Shown here: piece by piece, positions 42,718-54,200 of the stretch
Numbering within the stretch: position 1 is the first letter of the stretch
Layout: every line of letters begins with the position of its first letter
Assembly (NCBI GenBank): GCA_017650105.1
Contig: JAGCFO010000032.1
Span: forward strand, 1-64,000
Reading direction: 5' to 3'
Source of the DNA: Bacteroidaceae bacterium
GTDB lineage: Bacteria; Bacteroidota; Bacteroidia; Bacteroidales; Bacteroidaceae
DNA length: 64,000 nucleotides
Translations under genes and position numbers: made by a program
Notes under the pieces: model-generated
Told to the model about the DNA's origin: nothing
Seen by the model: the letters and a program-made list of their open reading frames with translations, nothing else
The model's database searches: none

Positions 42718-45700
42718 ATGAAAACGAAACATTACATATTCTGTACTATACTGCTGACGCTGACGGCGTTCAGCTCCCATCTCTCAGCCCAAACTATAGT
42801 GAGCGGAACTGTTAGTGATGCTACAGAGCCTCTTATGATGGTAAACGTCGTAGAGATAGACGAAGCAAACCGTATCATTGAAGCTACCGTTACGGATATT
42901 AACGGTCAGTTCTCAATGCAAGTCAAGAATACACGCGACAAGCTTCAGTTCTCCTATATAGGATATACGACTGTCTCCTTACCGATAGGCGACAGAAAGG
43001 TGTTCAATGTCACCATTAAGGATGAACTACAGTTGGACGAGGTTGTTATTAATGCTGTTAAGAAAGATAACGCAGGAGGACTCGATATTCCTCAACGCGA
43101 GATGTCTATTGCTGCGCAGTCTCTCAATATGAGCGAGTTTGAAGGACTTGGTTTCACTTCGGTTGATGAAGCCCTTCAGGGACGCATTGCGGGACTTGAT
43201 ATTGTGATGAACTCTGGAAACTTAGGCTCTGGCACCACGATGCGTCTTCGTGGAGTGAGCTCCATCAACGGAAATAGCGAACCTTTGATTGTTGTTGACG
43301 GAAACGTGTTTGAGACAACGGGCAACGATGATTTTGATTATGCCAATGCCGATGAAGAAAAATTCGCTGAGTTGCTATGCGTTAATCCAGATGATATAGA
43401 GAAAATTGACGTCCTCAAGGATGCTGCGGCTACGGCTGCTTGGGGTTCGCAGGGAGCTAACGGCGTTATCCAGATAAAAACGAAGCGTGGAAGCAGAGGG
43501 CAGACGAGAGTCACCTATAGCTATCGAATGAACTTGACTCATCAGCCCTCGGGAATTAAAATGCTTAATGGAGATGACTATACGATGTTGCTGAAAGAAG
43601 CCTATTTCAATCCCGAGCAGAGCGACAGAGCGGCAAACATCATCGAGCTCAACTACGATCCATCTTTCTCGGAGTATCAGAATTTCAATAACAATACCGA
43701 CTGGGTGAAGGCTGTGAAACAAACGGGTATCAAGCACAGTCATTTTCTCTCACTTACAGGAGGAGGCGACAAAGCAACGTTCCGTATCAGCGGAGGCTAT
43801 GATAAAGAAACCGGCTCCATCATAGGGCAGGAACTCGATAGACTATCTACGCGCGTAAACCTAGATTATTATGTGAGCGATAGGATCAAAATCTCGAGTG
43901 ACTTTTCGCTTACTTATACCGATAATGACAAAAACTACCCCTACAAAGAGGGGAACAGGGATATCGGCCTGCTGGGTGTTGCCTATAAGAAAATGCCGAA
44001 TCTTGGTGTCTTTGCGGAAACTGCTGGCGGTACTCTTACGGATAACTACTATTACACTCTGCAGAGCATGTCGAGCGAGTTGTCGGATCAGCGAGTTCTT
44101 CCAAACCCTGTAGCGGTAGCCCATTTAGCAACGAATAAATATCGCTCCTATACTCTCAACGCGCAGTTTGAATTGCAGTACGACTTGCTGAGTCCGGATG
44201 AATAGGGGCATCAGTTACGCTACAATGGACGTGCTCTTCTTTCCACGTTCAACGATTATACCGATATGTACTACCCGCGTGAGCTATCAACATTGAATTG
44301 GTACGACGCATCAGTCAACAGCACCACACAGTCGGGCAATCGTAATCGCGCGTTTACCACACGCCATACATTGACTTTCACACCGAAATTTGACAATGAG
44401 GATCATTTCTTCACTACGATGATTCGCGGAGAATTGACTGACGGAAACGGTAGTGGTTCGGGAGTCACGACATCTGGCTTGCCAAACAATATCTCTTCCT
44501 CCAGCGCTGATGGAGAATTGAATAATATGTGGACTTCGCTTAACCAATGGCGTAGCATCTATTTCACTTATAGCGCACACTATAGCTATAAGTCGAAATA
44601 TGCCATTCTTTTCACGGCTCGACTGGATGGTTCAACAAAATTCGGAAGCGACAACAGATGGGGTTTCTTCCCGTCGATTTCCGGGCGCTGGAACATCAGC
44701 GATGAGCCCTGGATGGATTGGTCGAACGATTGGCTCTCAATGCTTTCCTTCCGCCCCGGTTTCGGGCAGGTAGGACAGCAGCCGGGAGCGCAGTACCTTC
44801 ATTTTAGTCGTTATGGCTCAGCTTCTCAGTATATGGATATGCCCGCCTTTCGTCCCAACAATATAAGGTTAACGGACTTGAGATGGGAGACCAAAACCAC
44901 TTGGAACTTAGGTACCGATATAGGCCTGTTCGACGATATGATAACTATGGATGTCAACATTTATGATCAATTGACAACCGACTTGCTTATGCAGAACGTG
45001 GGTATCCCTACAAGCACGGGTTACTCGGCTCTTTCGTGGAAAAATGTGGGAAGTATGCGTAATCAGGGCTGGGAACTTAACATCAACGGCAATCAAGTGC
45101 TAAAGTTGGGTGACTTGAAGGCTGGATTTAACGTGACACTTGGAAACAACGTCAACCAGATTGTTGAGATGGACGAAACGACTCTTATGGGTCTTAACGG
45201 TGATTTCAACTTCGCAAACGGTTCCTATCTTACTCGAGTGCAAGTTGCAAATGCCTTCGGTTCCATTTATGGATTCCGTTACAAAGGTGTCTATCAGTAT
45301 AGTGAGTATAGTGCTGAGGAGGTGCCGGGCGTGAGTGGGCCGAATGCCCCTGTGGCTCATGATGCTAAAGGAAATGTTATCGTCGATGAGGAAGGTAAAC
45401 CCATCCCGATGGTTTTTGACTATGATGACATCAACTACACTTTCAAGGGAGGTGATGCTATCTACGAGGATGTGAACCATGATGGGAATATTAACGAATT
45501 AGATATCGTTTATCTGGGTAATTGTAATCCAAAGGTGACGGGCGGTTTCGGCTTCCGTCTCAACTACCGGAGATGGTCTCTCAACGCGCAGTTCAACTAT
45601 CGTTATGGAAGCAAGATTCTGAATATTGCTAAGATGAATGCCGAGAATATGTATTCCAACAACAATCAGAGTTTTGCTGTCAATTGGCGTTGGCGCACCG

Positions 45701-46017
45701 AGGGCGACGTAACCTCCATTCCACGCGCACTCCATTATGCGGGATATAATTTCTTAGGTTCCGACCGTTTTGTTGAGAACGGCTCATTCTGCCGCTTCAA
45801 CTACCTCCAGATCAGTTATAATTTCACTCCTGAGTTTATGAAAAGGATTGGAGCGAAAAGCGCCTATGTCTCTTTGTCGGGTAACAACCTTGTTAACTGG
45901 ACGAAGTATTCCGGAGTTGATCCGGAAGTGGGCTATGGCGGATATGGACTTAGCACAGATGCCTCTCAGACACCTCGTGCCAAATACTTTACCTGTAGCA
46001 TGAGTATCACCTTCTAA
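42718..46017 (+). pseudogene. SusC/RagA-type TonB-dependent receptor interrupted by one in-frame TAG
   Basis: A complete SusC-like gene of about 1099 codons: signal peptide (ATG 42718; 42697 also possible), a carboxypeptidase-like domain (VSGTVSDATEPLMMVNV), plug domain (ALQGRIAGLDIVMNSG ... IEKIDVLKDAAATAAWGSQGANGVI), then the barrel ending in ..SMSITF. A single amber codon at 44203-44205 follows LLSPDE; reading continues in the same frame with GHQLRYNGRALLSTF and no other stop to 46017. So it is a nonsense mutation, a sequencing error or a read-through codon, not a frameshift. Without read-through the barrel is lost. The SusD-like gene starts at the last base of its stop codon. Confidence 0.9.
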
Positions 46018-47663
46018 TGCAGAGAACTATGAGAAAACAAAATAGAACAAAATTCTCCAATTGGTTTTGTGCCTTTGCATTATGCACAACGATTTCAGGT
46101 TGTAGCGATTTTCTTGGCATCCTTCCGCTCAACGAAGTGGTGTTAGAGAACTACTGGACTAACGAAGATGATGTACGCTCCGTTGTGTCGTCTTGCTACA
46201 GCGCGATGGCCTCCAACGAATTTGTGAAACTTTCGTTTGTTTGGGGAGAGATGCGTTCCGACAACATCGTGCGCGGTTTGGGTACGAGCGAGGAGGAAAT
46301 AGAGATTCTTGAAGGAAACCTACAACCCTCACATAGTGTTACTCGATGGTCAAGTTTCTATAACGTAATCAACCTTTGCAATACCGTTTTGTATTATGGC
46401 CCTGATGTTGTTAACAAAGATCCCGACTTCAACGAGAGCGAGTGGCTGGCAATGAAATCGGAAGTTTTGACAATCCGTTCTCTTTGTTACTTCTACCTTG
46501 TACGAACATTTAGGGATATCCCTCTGGTGCTCAATCCCACAGTCGACGATAATGGTTCCTATCAGCATCCTGCAGCAGATCAGTTCGATGTGCTGAACCA
46601 AATAGTCAACGACTTGCTCGAAGCCGAACGATATGCCGTAAAGCGCTATAGCAAGGAAACGTACAATAAAGGACGCGTAACCCAGCTTACTGTGCAAGCC
46701 CTCCTTGCCGACGTTTACCTTTGGCTAGAGGACTACGACAACTGCATAGCTTATTGCAACAAAGTGATTTCCTCCAAGATAGAGGAGGCAGAAGAGGAGC
46801 AGATGAACTACGACGGAACATATCCTCTCATTGGAAACCAAAAGACAAACAGTACCGCTCTGACTCATGAGGCCTACAACGATATTTTCGGAGTCGGCAA
46901 TTCCTTCGAGAGTATTTTCGAACTGCAGTTTACGAGAAACCAGCAGTCGAACGACATTATTCCCGGATATTTTGGAACAGCTACTGCTCCCAACAATATT
47001 GGAGCTATCGCCTGTGCTGATTTCATAGCCGATGGTGCCACGAGTGGAAACGACATCTTTGTTAAAACCGACATTCGCGCGATAGAGAACTTCAATGCGA
47101 AGTCTACCAGTTTCTTCCCGGTTCGGAAATACGTTGTTGAAAGTATTAACAATCAAGACGTTTGCACCTATCGCTCGCTCAACCTGTCAAACTGGATTTT
47201 CTATCGACTTACCGACATTATGCTCTTGCAGGCAGAAGCGCTCACCGAACGCAGCCAGCAGTCGGGAGATACAAACGAGGAGGATTTGAAGGAAGCCTTC
47301 CAGCTTGTCAGCGCAGTTTATAATAGAGCCAACATCAGTCAAGCGGCAAAAGACACTCTGCAGTTCGGCTCATATAACAGCTATCCCAAAATGGCTTCGC
47401 TGGTGCTGCTCGAGCGGCATCGTGAACTCATGTTCGAAGGAAAACGTTGGTTCGATCTCGTGCGCAAGGCACGTCGCGAAGGAAACAACAGCGCGATGAT
47501 GGACCTCGCCAAACGTAAATACACATATCCCGAATCGGTAAAGAGCAAGTGGATTAAGCCCGATATGCTCTATTTCCCCATCAACGAACAAGAGCTGAAG
47601 GTGAACCTTCTGCTTAAGCAAAACCCGGGGTACGATACAGGCGAAACAATTAAAAAGAGTTGA
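46017..47663 (+). CDS. SusD/RagB-family nutrient-binding lipoprotein
   Basis: 548 residues with lipobox TTISGC and mature start SDFLGILP. The family pattern is clear: LENYWTNEDDVRSVVSSCYSAM, TPR-like helices (TIRSLCYFYLVRTFRDIPLV, AEALTERS), and the C-terminal LVLLERHRELMFEGKRWFDLVR. It would sit on the outer surface as the lid of the preceding SusC receptor, which carries a premature stop, so its partner may be missing. The start overlaps the SusC stop (TAATG); ATG 46029 is an alternative. Confidence 0.93.
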   Translation: MQRTMRKQNRTKFSNWFCAFALCTTISGCSDFLGILPLNEVVLENYWTNEDDVRSVVSSCYSAMASNEFVKLSFVWGEMRSDNIVRGLGTSEEEIEILEGNLQPSHSVTRWSSFYNVINLCNTVLYYGPDVVNKDPDFNESEWLAMKSEVLTIRSLCYFYLVRTFRDIPLVLNPTVDDNGSYQHPAADQFDVLNQIVNDLLEAERYAVKRYSKETYNKGRVTQLTVQALLADVYLWLEDYDNCIAYCNKVISSKIEEAEEEQMNYDGTYPLIGNQKTNSTALTHEAYNDIFGVGNSFESIFELQFTRNQQSNDIIPGYFGTATAPNNIGAIACADFIADGATSGNDIFVKTDIRAIENFNAKSTSFFPVRKYVVESINNQDVCTYRSLNLSNWIFYRLTDIMLLQAEALTERSQQSGDTNEEDLKEAFQLVSAVYNRANISQAAKDTLQFGSYNSYPKMASLVLLERHRELMFEGKRWFDLVRKARREGNNSAMMDLAKRKYTYPESVKSKWIKPDMLYFPINEQELKVNLLLKQNPGYDTGETIKKS

Positions 47664-47702
47664 TGCTTTCATCAAAGCAGAATATGTATTACCCAAAATG
47701 GA

Positions 47703-47774
47703 TTTTTCTTTCTAAATAAATTTTTTTCCCTTCTTCAAAAAAATTTTTCCCTTCTCGAAAAAAAATTATTCGTT
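47703..47774. repeat. AT-rich intergenic repeat, copy 7 (no TCGCGATA core)
   Basis: TTTTCTTTCTAAATAAATTT, then CCCTTCTTC, A/T-tract junction, CCCTTCTCG, A-tract and TTATTCGTT, ending at the ATG of the next gene. Confidence 0.65.
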
Positions 47775-49634
47775 ATGAAAAAAACAATATCCCTTCTTCT
47801 CCCCACGCTGCTGCTAATTCTCGCATCAGGATGCGTGGAGGAACTCAAGACGGAGAACTTCTATACCTTCACGGGTGAGATGATAAGCGACTATCTCGAC
47901 AACCGCCCTGAGTCGTTCAGTGATTTCTCCTATGTGCTTGAACGGGCAGGCGTGAAGCAGCTCCTCGCAGCTTATGGGACATACACTTGTTTCGCTCCCA
48001 CCAACGAGGCTTTTGGAATTTACATGAAGGAACACGGCTATACGAGTATTGAGCAGCTCACCGATGCCGACTGTGACACCATAGCCTTCGGACATGTTAT
48101 CAAGGTGGAATACCTGACAACCGACTTGGACAACGGAGTGGTAGGTACTGCAAACATGAATGACCGTTTCATCCAGGTTTACATCGATTCGCTCAACAGC
48201 GACTATTACGTAAACCGCGACTCAAAAATCATCATTAAAGATCAAGAAGTGGAGAACGGGGTGGTGCACGTCGTAGATCATGTGTTGCTTCCGTCGACAG
48301 AGCAATTGCCCGACCTAATGGTACTTGACCCCTCCATAAGCATTTTCTGCGAGGCGATGAAGTTGACTCATTTCGACGACTCCCTGCAGAAGTATATGGA
48401 TGAGAACTATGTGTATGAGGACATCACATATAATTATGTTCGTCAAGGAGAAACCTGCATCAGGCCCAAACATAGGCGTTACGGGTATACAGGTTTCATT
48501 GAGACGAACGAAGCGTTTGCCAAAAGCGGAATCACTAGTCTTGAGGATTTAATCCGCTACGCAAAAGATGTCTACGACACCTCTTACCCCGAAGACGCTG
48601 GTAAATACGATGCAGATTTCACTCATCGCAAGAATCCTCTCAATCGCTTCGTATCGTATCATTTCCTCAACCGCACCATTTATGCAAGCAAGATTACGAC
48701 AACCATCAGCATCATGCCTCAATATGAGTCGGTTGACTTCTACGAGACAATGTGCCCGGGAACAATCCTCAAGGTTGAAAAAGGGCAGGGGACCCGTTAC
48801 AAAGGCCTCCGACTCAATCGACGCTGGGATACCTCTTTCCAAGTGGAGGGCGTTTTAGTACAAGACAATAATGGATATGACGGGAACAACGGAGTTTACT
48901 ATACCATCGACCGTCCTCTTGTCTATGATACGGATGTGAAGACGAAAGTGCTGAATACCCGCATCCGCGTCGATGCTGCTTCGCTTATGCCTGAGCTTGC
49001 TACGAATGGCATATTCCGTAACGACGAAAAGCAATGTTACTGGGTACCAGAGGGCTTCTCCGACAATATGAAATTCTATCAGGAGTCTATTGTGATATAT
49101 CAGTATCAGCAACCTGACTATTGGTGCTGGTATGGAGATGAGATTATCGGTTTCGGACTGTATGACTTTTCGCTGAAACTTCCTCCTGTTCCCGAGGGTA
49201 CATATGAGATTCGCTATGGGTATGTCCCTATGGCTCAGAGAGGAATCACTCAAATCTATGTGGACGATATTCCTCAGGGTATTCCCATTGACTTAACGGT
49301 GAATACCTACGGAACCTACAACGATCCGAAAATCGGATGGGTGCGCGACACAGGAGACGACGAAACAGACGATAAGAATGACAAGGCTATGCATAATAGA
49401 GGATACATGAAGGGACCCGACAGCCAATGTTTCACAAGTGCAAAGACGCTAGCGCGTAGCCAGCAGAACTTGCTCCGCAAGATAGTGGCTACTCAGTATC
49501 TGACTCCCGACAAGGATCATTTCATTCGTTTCCGCTCGGTTACCCAAAATTCGCTGGAGTTCATGCTTGACTACATCGAACTCTGCCCGAAGAGCGTATA
49601 TGACAACCCATATCAACGCGAAGACCGACATTGA
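47775..49634 (+). CDS. FAS1-domain lipoprotein
   Basis: 619 residues with lipobox LILASGC. The first FAS1 module (FSYVLERAGVKQLLAAYGTYTCFAPTNEAF ... GVVHVVDHVLLPS, residues ~50-180) is textbook; a second, more degenerate module covers ~190-400. The C-terminal ~200 residues (PEGTYEIRYGYVPMAQRGITQIYVDDIPQGIPIDL) look like a carbohydrate-binding-like beta-sandwich. Its stop is 4 bases before the next start. Probably a surface-exposed accessory of the Sus locus. Confidence 0.85.
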   Translation: MKKTISLLLPTLLLILASGCVEELKTENFYTFTGEMISDYLDNRPESFSDFSYVLERAGVKQLLAAYGTYTCFAPTNEAFGIYMKEHGYTSIEQLTDADCDTIAFGHVIKVEYLTTDLDNGVVGTANMNDRFIQVYIDSLNSDYYVNRDSKIIIKDQEVENGVVHVVDHVLLPSTEQLPDLMVLDPSISIFCEAMKLTHFDDSLQKYMDENYVYEDITYNYVRQGETCIRPKHRRYGYTGFIETNEAFAKSGITSLEDLIRYAKDVYDTSYPEDAGKYDADFTHRKNPLNRFVSYHFLNRTIYASKITTTISIMPQYESVDFYETMCPGTILKVEKGQGTRYKGLRLNRRWDTSFQVEGVLVQDNNGYDGNNGVYYTIDRPLVYDTDVKTKVLNTRIRVDAASLMPELATNGIFRNDEKQCYWVPEGFSDNMKFYQESIVIYQYQQPDYWCWYGDEIIGFGLYDFSLKLPPVPEGTYEIRYGYVPMAQRGITQIYVDDIPQGIPIDLTVNTYGTYNDPKIGWVRDTGDDETDDKNDKAMHNRGYMKGPDSQCFTSAKTLARSQQNLLRKIVATQYLTPDKDHFIRFRSVTQNSLEFMLDYIELCPKSVYDNPYQREDRH

Positions 49635-49638
49635 TTTT

Positions 49639-51294
49639 ATGAAAATCCGTATGACTATGAGAATACTGTATAAGATAAGAAAAAGAGGGAAACTCTTTTT
49701 GTTGGCGACGTCCTGTTTTGCAGCGATGCTTTCGTCTTGTTCCGATGTCTGGGACAATCATTACGATCCCGAGAATGAAAAAGTGTCAGCCGGAACATTA
49801 TGGGATGAAATATCTTCCCGCTCCGATTTAGCTGGTTTCTGCGCTGTATTGGAGAAGTGTGGATATAGCGAGAAACTGAATTCAGACCAGATGTATACGG
49901 TGTTTGCTCCAGTTGGAGAGATTAAAACCGACGGTTTGAAAAAAGAAGAGATAATAAGTGAGGTAATAGAGAACCATATCTGTCGCTATCCCATCTCAGC
50001 AAACAATCTTCTGTCTGAGCCAAAGAGCATTCATTTACTTAATAATAAAATTGGAGTTTTGGCACTCGAAGGAAGCAATTACTCTTTTTCTGGCAAATCA
50101 TTGAAGGAGAAGAATATCCGATGTCGAAACGGAGTGCTTCACGTGACAGAGGGCCAATCCCCCTTCTTCTGCAATATATGGGAGTATATGGCAAAAGGAA
50201 GCGACTATAGCAGCATAAGCGACTATCTCTATTCTTTTAATGAACTGGTACTTGACGAGGAATCAAGCGTTGCCGGAGCTATCGTAGATGGGCAGATTAC
50301 GTATGTTGATTCCGTAGTTGTCAATTACAACGAGATGTTCTATCGCATTGGTAAGTTGAATGACGAAGACAGCCTTTATTGGATGATTCTCCCAACGAAT
50401 ACTGCTTGGGAGAAGGCTTACGAGAAGGTAAGCAGTTATTATAACTATAATGACAAGAATGTTTATCGTGACTCCCTCCAGCGTCATTACACTCAGCTTG
50501 CTATTGTCAACGACTTGGTTTACAGCCTTTCTATGCAACACTCTCCAATTGATTCTATTGAGTCGACAACAAATGACATATTTTATAATCCTTTGAAAAC
50601 GCTCCTTCCTGAGTATAATGATTTCAATTCGGGAATAGAGTGCAGCAATGGAATGGTTTTTCCCGTTGACACATTACGGTTTAACCCTTGGGAATCGTGG
50701 CACCAAGCAATAGAGGTGGAAGCAGAAAATACTCGTGGCAGAGTATATGCATCGTGTGACCTGTACAAACGAAACCTAAATGCTAGCAGTCCGTATTATT
50801 CTAAAGTGTCCCAGACGAGCTACATTGAAGCTTCTCCAACGTCCACATCCGCTAATCCTACGGTTACCTTCTCCGTTCCTCAGGTTTTGTCTGCGGCATA
50901 TGACGTAAAGGTGGTCTTTCTCCCTCAGACTCTCAGTACCGACAAGTCAAATGTGGGACTTCCGAATAAACTGCTTGTAAATCTCAGTTATTTGGATGAG
51001 AAAGGCAAAACGGCAACAATTAAGTCATCTTATCTTTATCCCGATCCAGAGCGCATAGATACGGTTACCGTGCTTGAAAATGTGCAGTTCCCGTACTGCA
51101 ATTACGGAGAGTCGGAAACTACTACCGAGTTGAAGTTGCAGAGCCAAGTATTAAGCAAGGAACGCTCCACATATTCAAGGACGCTCCTGATTGACTGCAT
51201 TATAATGGAGCCCGTAAAGCAACAAGAGCAGAGTTTGCCGAATTCGGCAAATGTGCAACAGAGGAAAGATGAAGTTCAAACTGTTAAAGAATGA
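49639..51294 (+). CDS. FAS1-domain lipoprotein
   Basis: 551 residues with lipobox MLSSC. The N-terminal FAS1 module (SDLAGFCAVLEKCGYSEKLN ... YTVFAPVGEI ... IRCRNGVLHVTEG) is followed by a second (~190-360, YWMILPTNTAWEKAYEKV). The C-terminal beta-rich part (NPTVTFSVPQVLSAAYDVKVVFLP) resembles that of the previous gene, so the two may be paralogues. I chose ATG 49639, which begins the lipoprotein signal. The stop overlaps the following SusC start (ATGA), indicating translational coupling. Confidence 0.82.
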   Translation: MKIRMTMRILYKIRKRGKLFLLATSCFAAMLSSCSDVWDNHYDPENEKVSAGTLWDEISSRSDLAGFCAVLEKCGYSEKLNSDQMYTVFAPVGEIKTDGLKKEEIISEVIENHICRYPISANNLLSEPKSIHLLNNKIGVLALEGSNYSFSGKSLKEKNIRCRNGVLHVTEGQSPFFCNIWEYMAKGSDYSSISDYLYSFNELVLDEESSVAGAIVDGQITYVDSVVVNYNEMFYRIGKLNDEDSLYWMILPTNTAWEKAYEKVSSYYNYNDKNVYRDSLQRHYTQLAIVNDLVYSLSMQHSPIDSIESTTNDIFYNPLKTLLPEYNDFNSGIECSNGMVFPVDTLRFNPWESWHQAIEVEAENTRGRVYASCDLYKRNLNASSPYYSKVSQTSYIEASPTSTSANPTVTFSVPQVLSAAYDVKVVFLPQTLSTDKSNVGLPNKLLVNLSYLDEKGKTATIKSSYLYPDPERIDTVTVLENVQFPYCNYGESETTTELKLQSQVLSKERSTYSRTLLIDCIIMEPVKQQEQSLPNSANVQQRKDEVQTVKE

Positions 51295-54200
51295 GCGTTA
51301 TGAAAAGATTTGAAAATGTTATATTGAGTATAAGAGGAATCGTATTTGTATGTCTTTTCTTCCTTTTTTCTTTACAATCACTAGCAGACAATATCATTCG
51401 CGGAACTGTAGTTGATGCATCTACTAAAGAACCAATTGCTGGAGCTCGTGTTGTTGCTCATGGACTACAAAAACACTCAACGATGACGGATGAAATGGGG
51501 CAGTATGAACTGGCTATTCCTGATAATGTATCAATGCTCGATATCTCTGCTCCAGGTTATAATCTTGTACAGAAATCAGTCGTAAAAGGGGGAGATGTCT
51601 CTCTATTTCGCGATGTTTTCCTTTCCGATTACGACTTGGAGACAGTGGTTTCAAGCAGTCGAACAGTAAGCGATTTTTCCCTGAGCCCTTCTTTGAGCAT
51701 AGATACTGATATTTCAAACCGTTTGGGTGGCGATGTTCGTACTGTCACTCATAGTGGAAATCCTGCTATGGGTGCATCAATGCTCATTGGTGGTATCAAT
51801 TCTTTGCATGCAAATGCTCAGCCACTTATTATAGTGGATGGCGTTTATTACGATCAACAATATGGACGCGAAACTCTTCACGATGGATTTATCAACAACA
51901 TGTTGGCTAACATTAGTGTGGCAGATATAGATAAAGTTACCGTACTTAAGAACGCTACTTCCATCTATGGAACAAAAGGTTCTAACGGTGTCATTATTAT
52001 CGACACAAAGCGCAGTACCAGTATGGCAACTCGTATTGAGGTGAATGCAATGGCGGGGGTGGAGTTATTGCCGAAGTTTATGGACATGATGAATGCCTCT
52101 GAGTTTCGTTTGTATGCTTCTGAACTGATAGGAGGAACGGATACCAAACAGACTTCGTTTAAGTTTTTGAAGGAAGATCCTAACTATTACTATTATAATA
52201 AATACCATAACGAAACAAACTGGAGCGAATATCTTTATCGTGAAGCATTAACTCAGAACTATAGCATCAGTGTACAAGGAGGCGACGAAGTTGCAGATTA
52301 TAACCTATCGTTAGGGTATGTCAATGGTCAAGGAACTCCTGTGTGCAACTCATTCTCTCGTCTCAACTTGCGTTTCAATACGGATATTAAACTTGGTGAA
52401 AAAGTCTCCACTCGTTTTGATGTCGCATACAACAATAATACTCGAAACCTTCGCGACGATGGTGTTCCTGAGGACTTTGTTTCAAGTACCATATTGTCTC
52501 CTGGATTTCTGGGATATGTGAAATCTCCTTTCTTGAACCCTTACCGTTATGACGAGAAAGGAAATCTTACCACATTTATTGAAGGTGCTGATGACTTTGC
52601 TGAGGGACTCGCCCTGAATAGCTCATGGGCAAATCCAGTTGCGATAAATGTCTATGGAGAGGCTCGCAACAAGAACTATCACGAGTCAAGTATGTTCAAT
52701 ATTTCCATATCTCCGCGGTATGATATTTCCTCTAAAGTCTACTTGCAAACTCTTTTCAACTATTCCCTTTCCAACGTAAACGAACGTTCCTTTGTACCGA
52801 TGACCGGAGTTCCTACCTTTTATATTTCAGGAGTTGGAATCTCGTACAACAATGCGTCTAATTTGACTGCCAAACAAGAGAGTTTGTTTAGCGACACCAA
52901 AATTAACTGGCATGATAGGTTCGCTAATCATTCTATAAATCTTACTGGAGGTTTTCGTTTCACAAATGATAGTTATCTAAGTAGTCATCAAGAAGGGCAT
53001 AATACAGGAAATGATAAAACGCCCAATTTAAGTCAGTCTTTGGCATTTAAGACGGTAGGAGGTGAAGACGACAAGTGGAGGTCAATGGCGTGGTATGCGG
53101 TAGTAGACTACAATTACCTATTTAAATATTTTCTGGAAGGTGCTGTCTCTATGGAATCGACATCTCGGTTTGGCTCTGATGTTAAATCTGGCTTGCCCTT
53201 AGCCGGTTTGCGATGGGGAGTTTTTCCCTCTTTGCAGGCAGGGTGGTTGGTTTCTTCTGAGAGCTTCTTCAAGGGAGTGCGTGCCATCGATTTCTTGAAA
53301 CTAAGTGCAGGTTATGATGTTTCGGGTAATGACGATATCGATGTGACGGCTTCGCATACTGTATTCTCTTCAAGCAAATTCCTTGATAACTCAATCGGAC
53401 TTTCGTTGAAGAGCATCGGCAACAATACGGTGAAATGGGAGACTACCCGACGTATTAACCTTGGGGCAGACATTCGTGCTTTCAACAATAGGCTGGGATT
53501 AAACGTTAGTCTCTTTAAAAGTTTCACCTCTGATTTGCTGACGTTGAAGAGCTTGCCTGAGATTTCTGGAGAGGGATTCTACTGGAGCAATGGGGGAAGC
53601 CTGCAGAATCAAGGCGTTAACGCTCGGCTTAACATGAAGTTGCTTGCTACTCGCGAGTGGAGTTGGGAGGCAGGGTTCTCTCTGGGACATTATCACAACG
53701 TTGTTACTGCATTGCCCGACGGAGATTTCACTACCAAGTTGTATGGTGCAGAAATCCTTACGGCTGTAGATCATCCAGTAGGCGTTTTCTATGGGTATCA
53801 GACGAAGGGAGTCTTTGCTTCCACAGAGGAGGCAGAGACTGCAGGGGTATATCAGTTGTTGCCCACAGGTGCACGTGAGTACTTCGGAGCAGGAGATGTT
53901 GAGTTTGTTAACAGAGATGATAAACTAGTGATTGACGATGACGATAAGACGATTATCGGTGATCCCAACCCCGATATCTATGGAAATCTATTTAGTTCTT
54001 TGTCGTGGAGGCGTCTCTCTTTTGACTTGCAGTGGAACTATTCTTTAGGAAATGACATATACAACTATTTACGTTCCCAACTCGAAAGCGGAAGCAACTT
54101 CTTCAATCAAACAACTGCTCTCAACCGCCGTTGGATAGCAGAAGGCCAGCAAACTGACATCCCGCGTGCTACGTTTGGCGACCCGATGGGGAATGGGCGT

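Noticed and set aside
42697..46017. Frameshift in the first SusC gene
   Set aside because: Both halves are in the same reading frame; only one TAG codon separates them.
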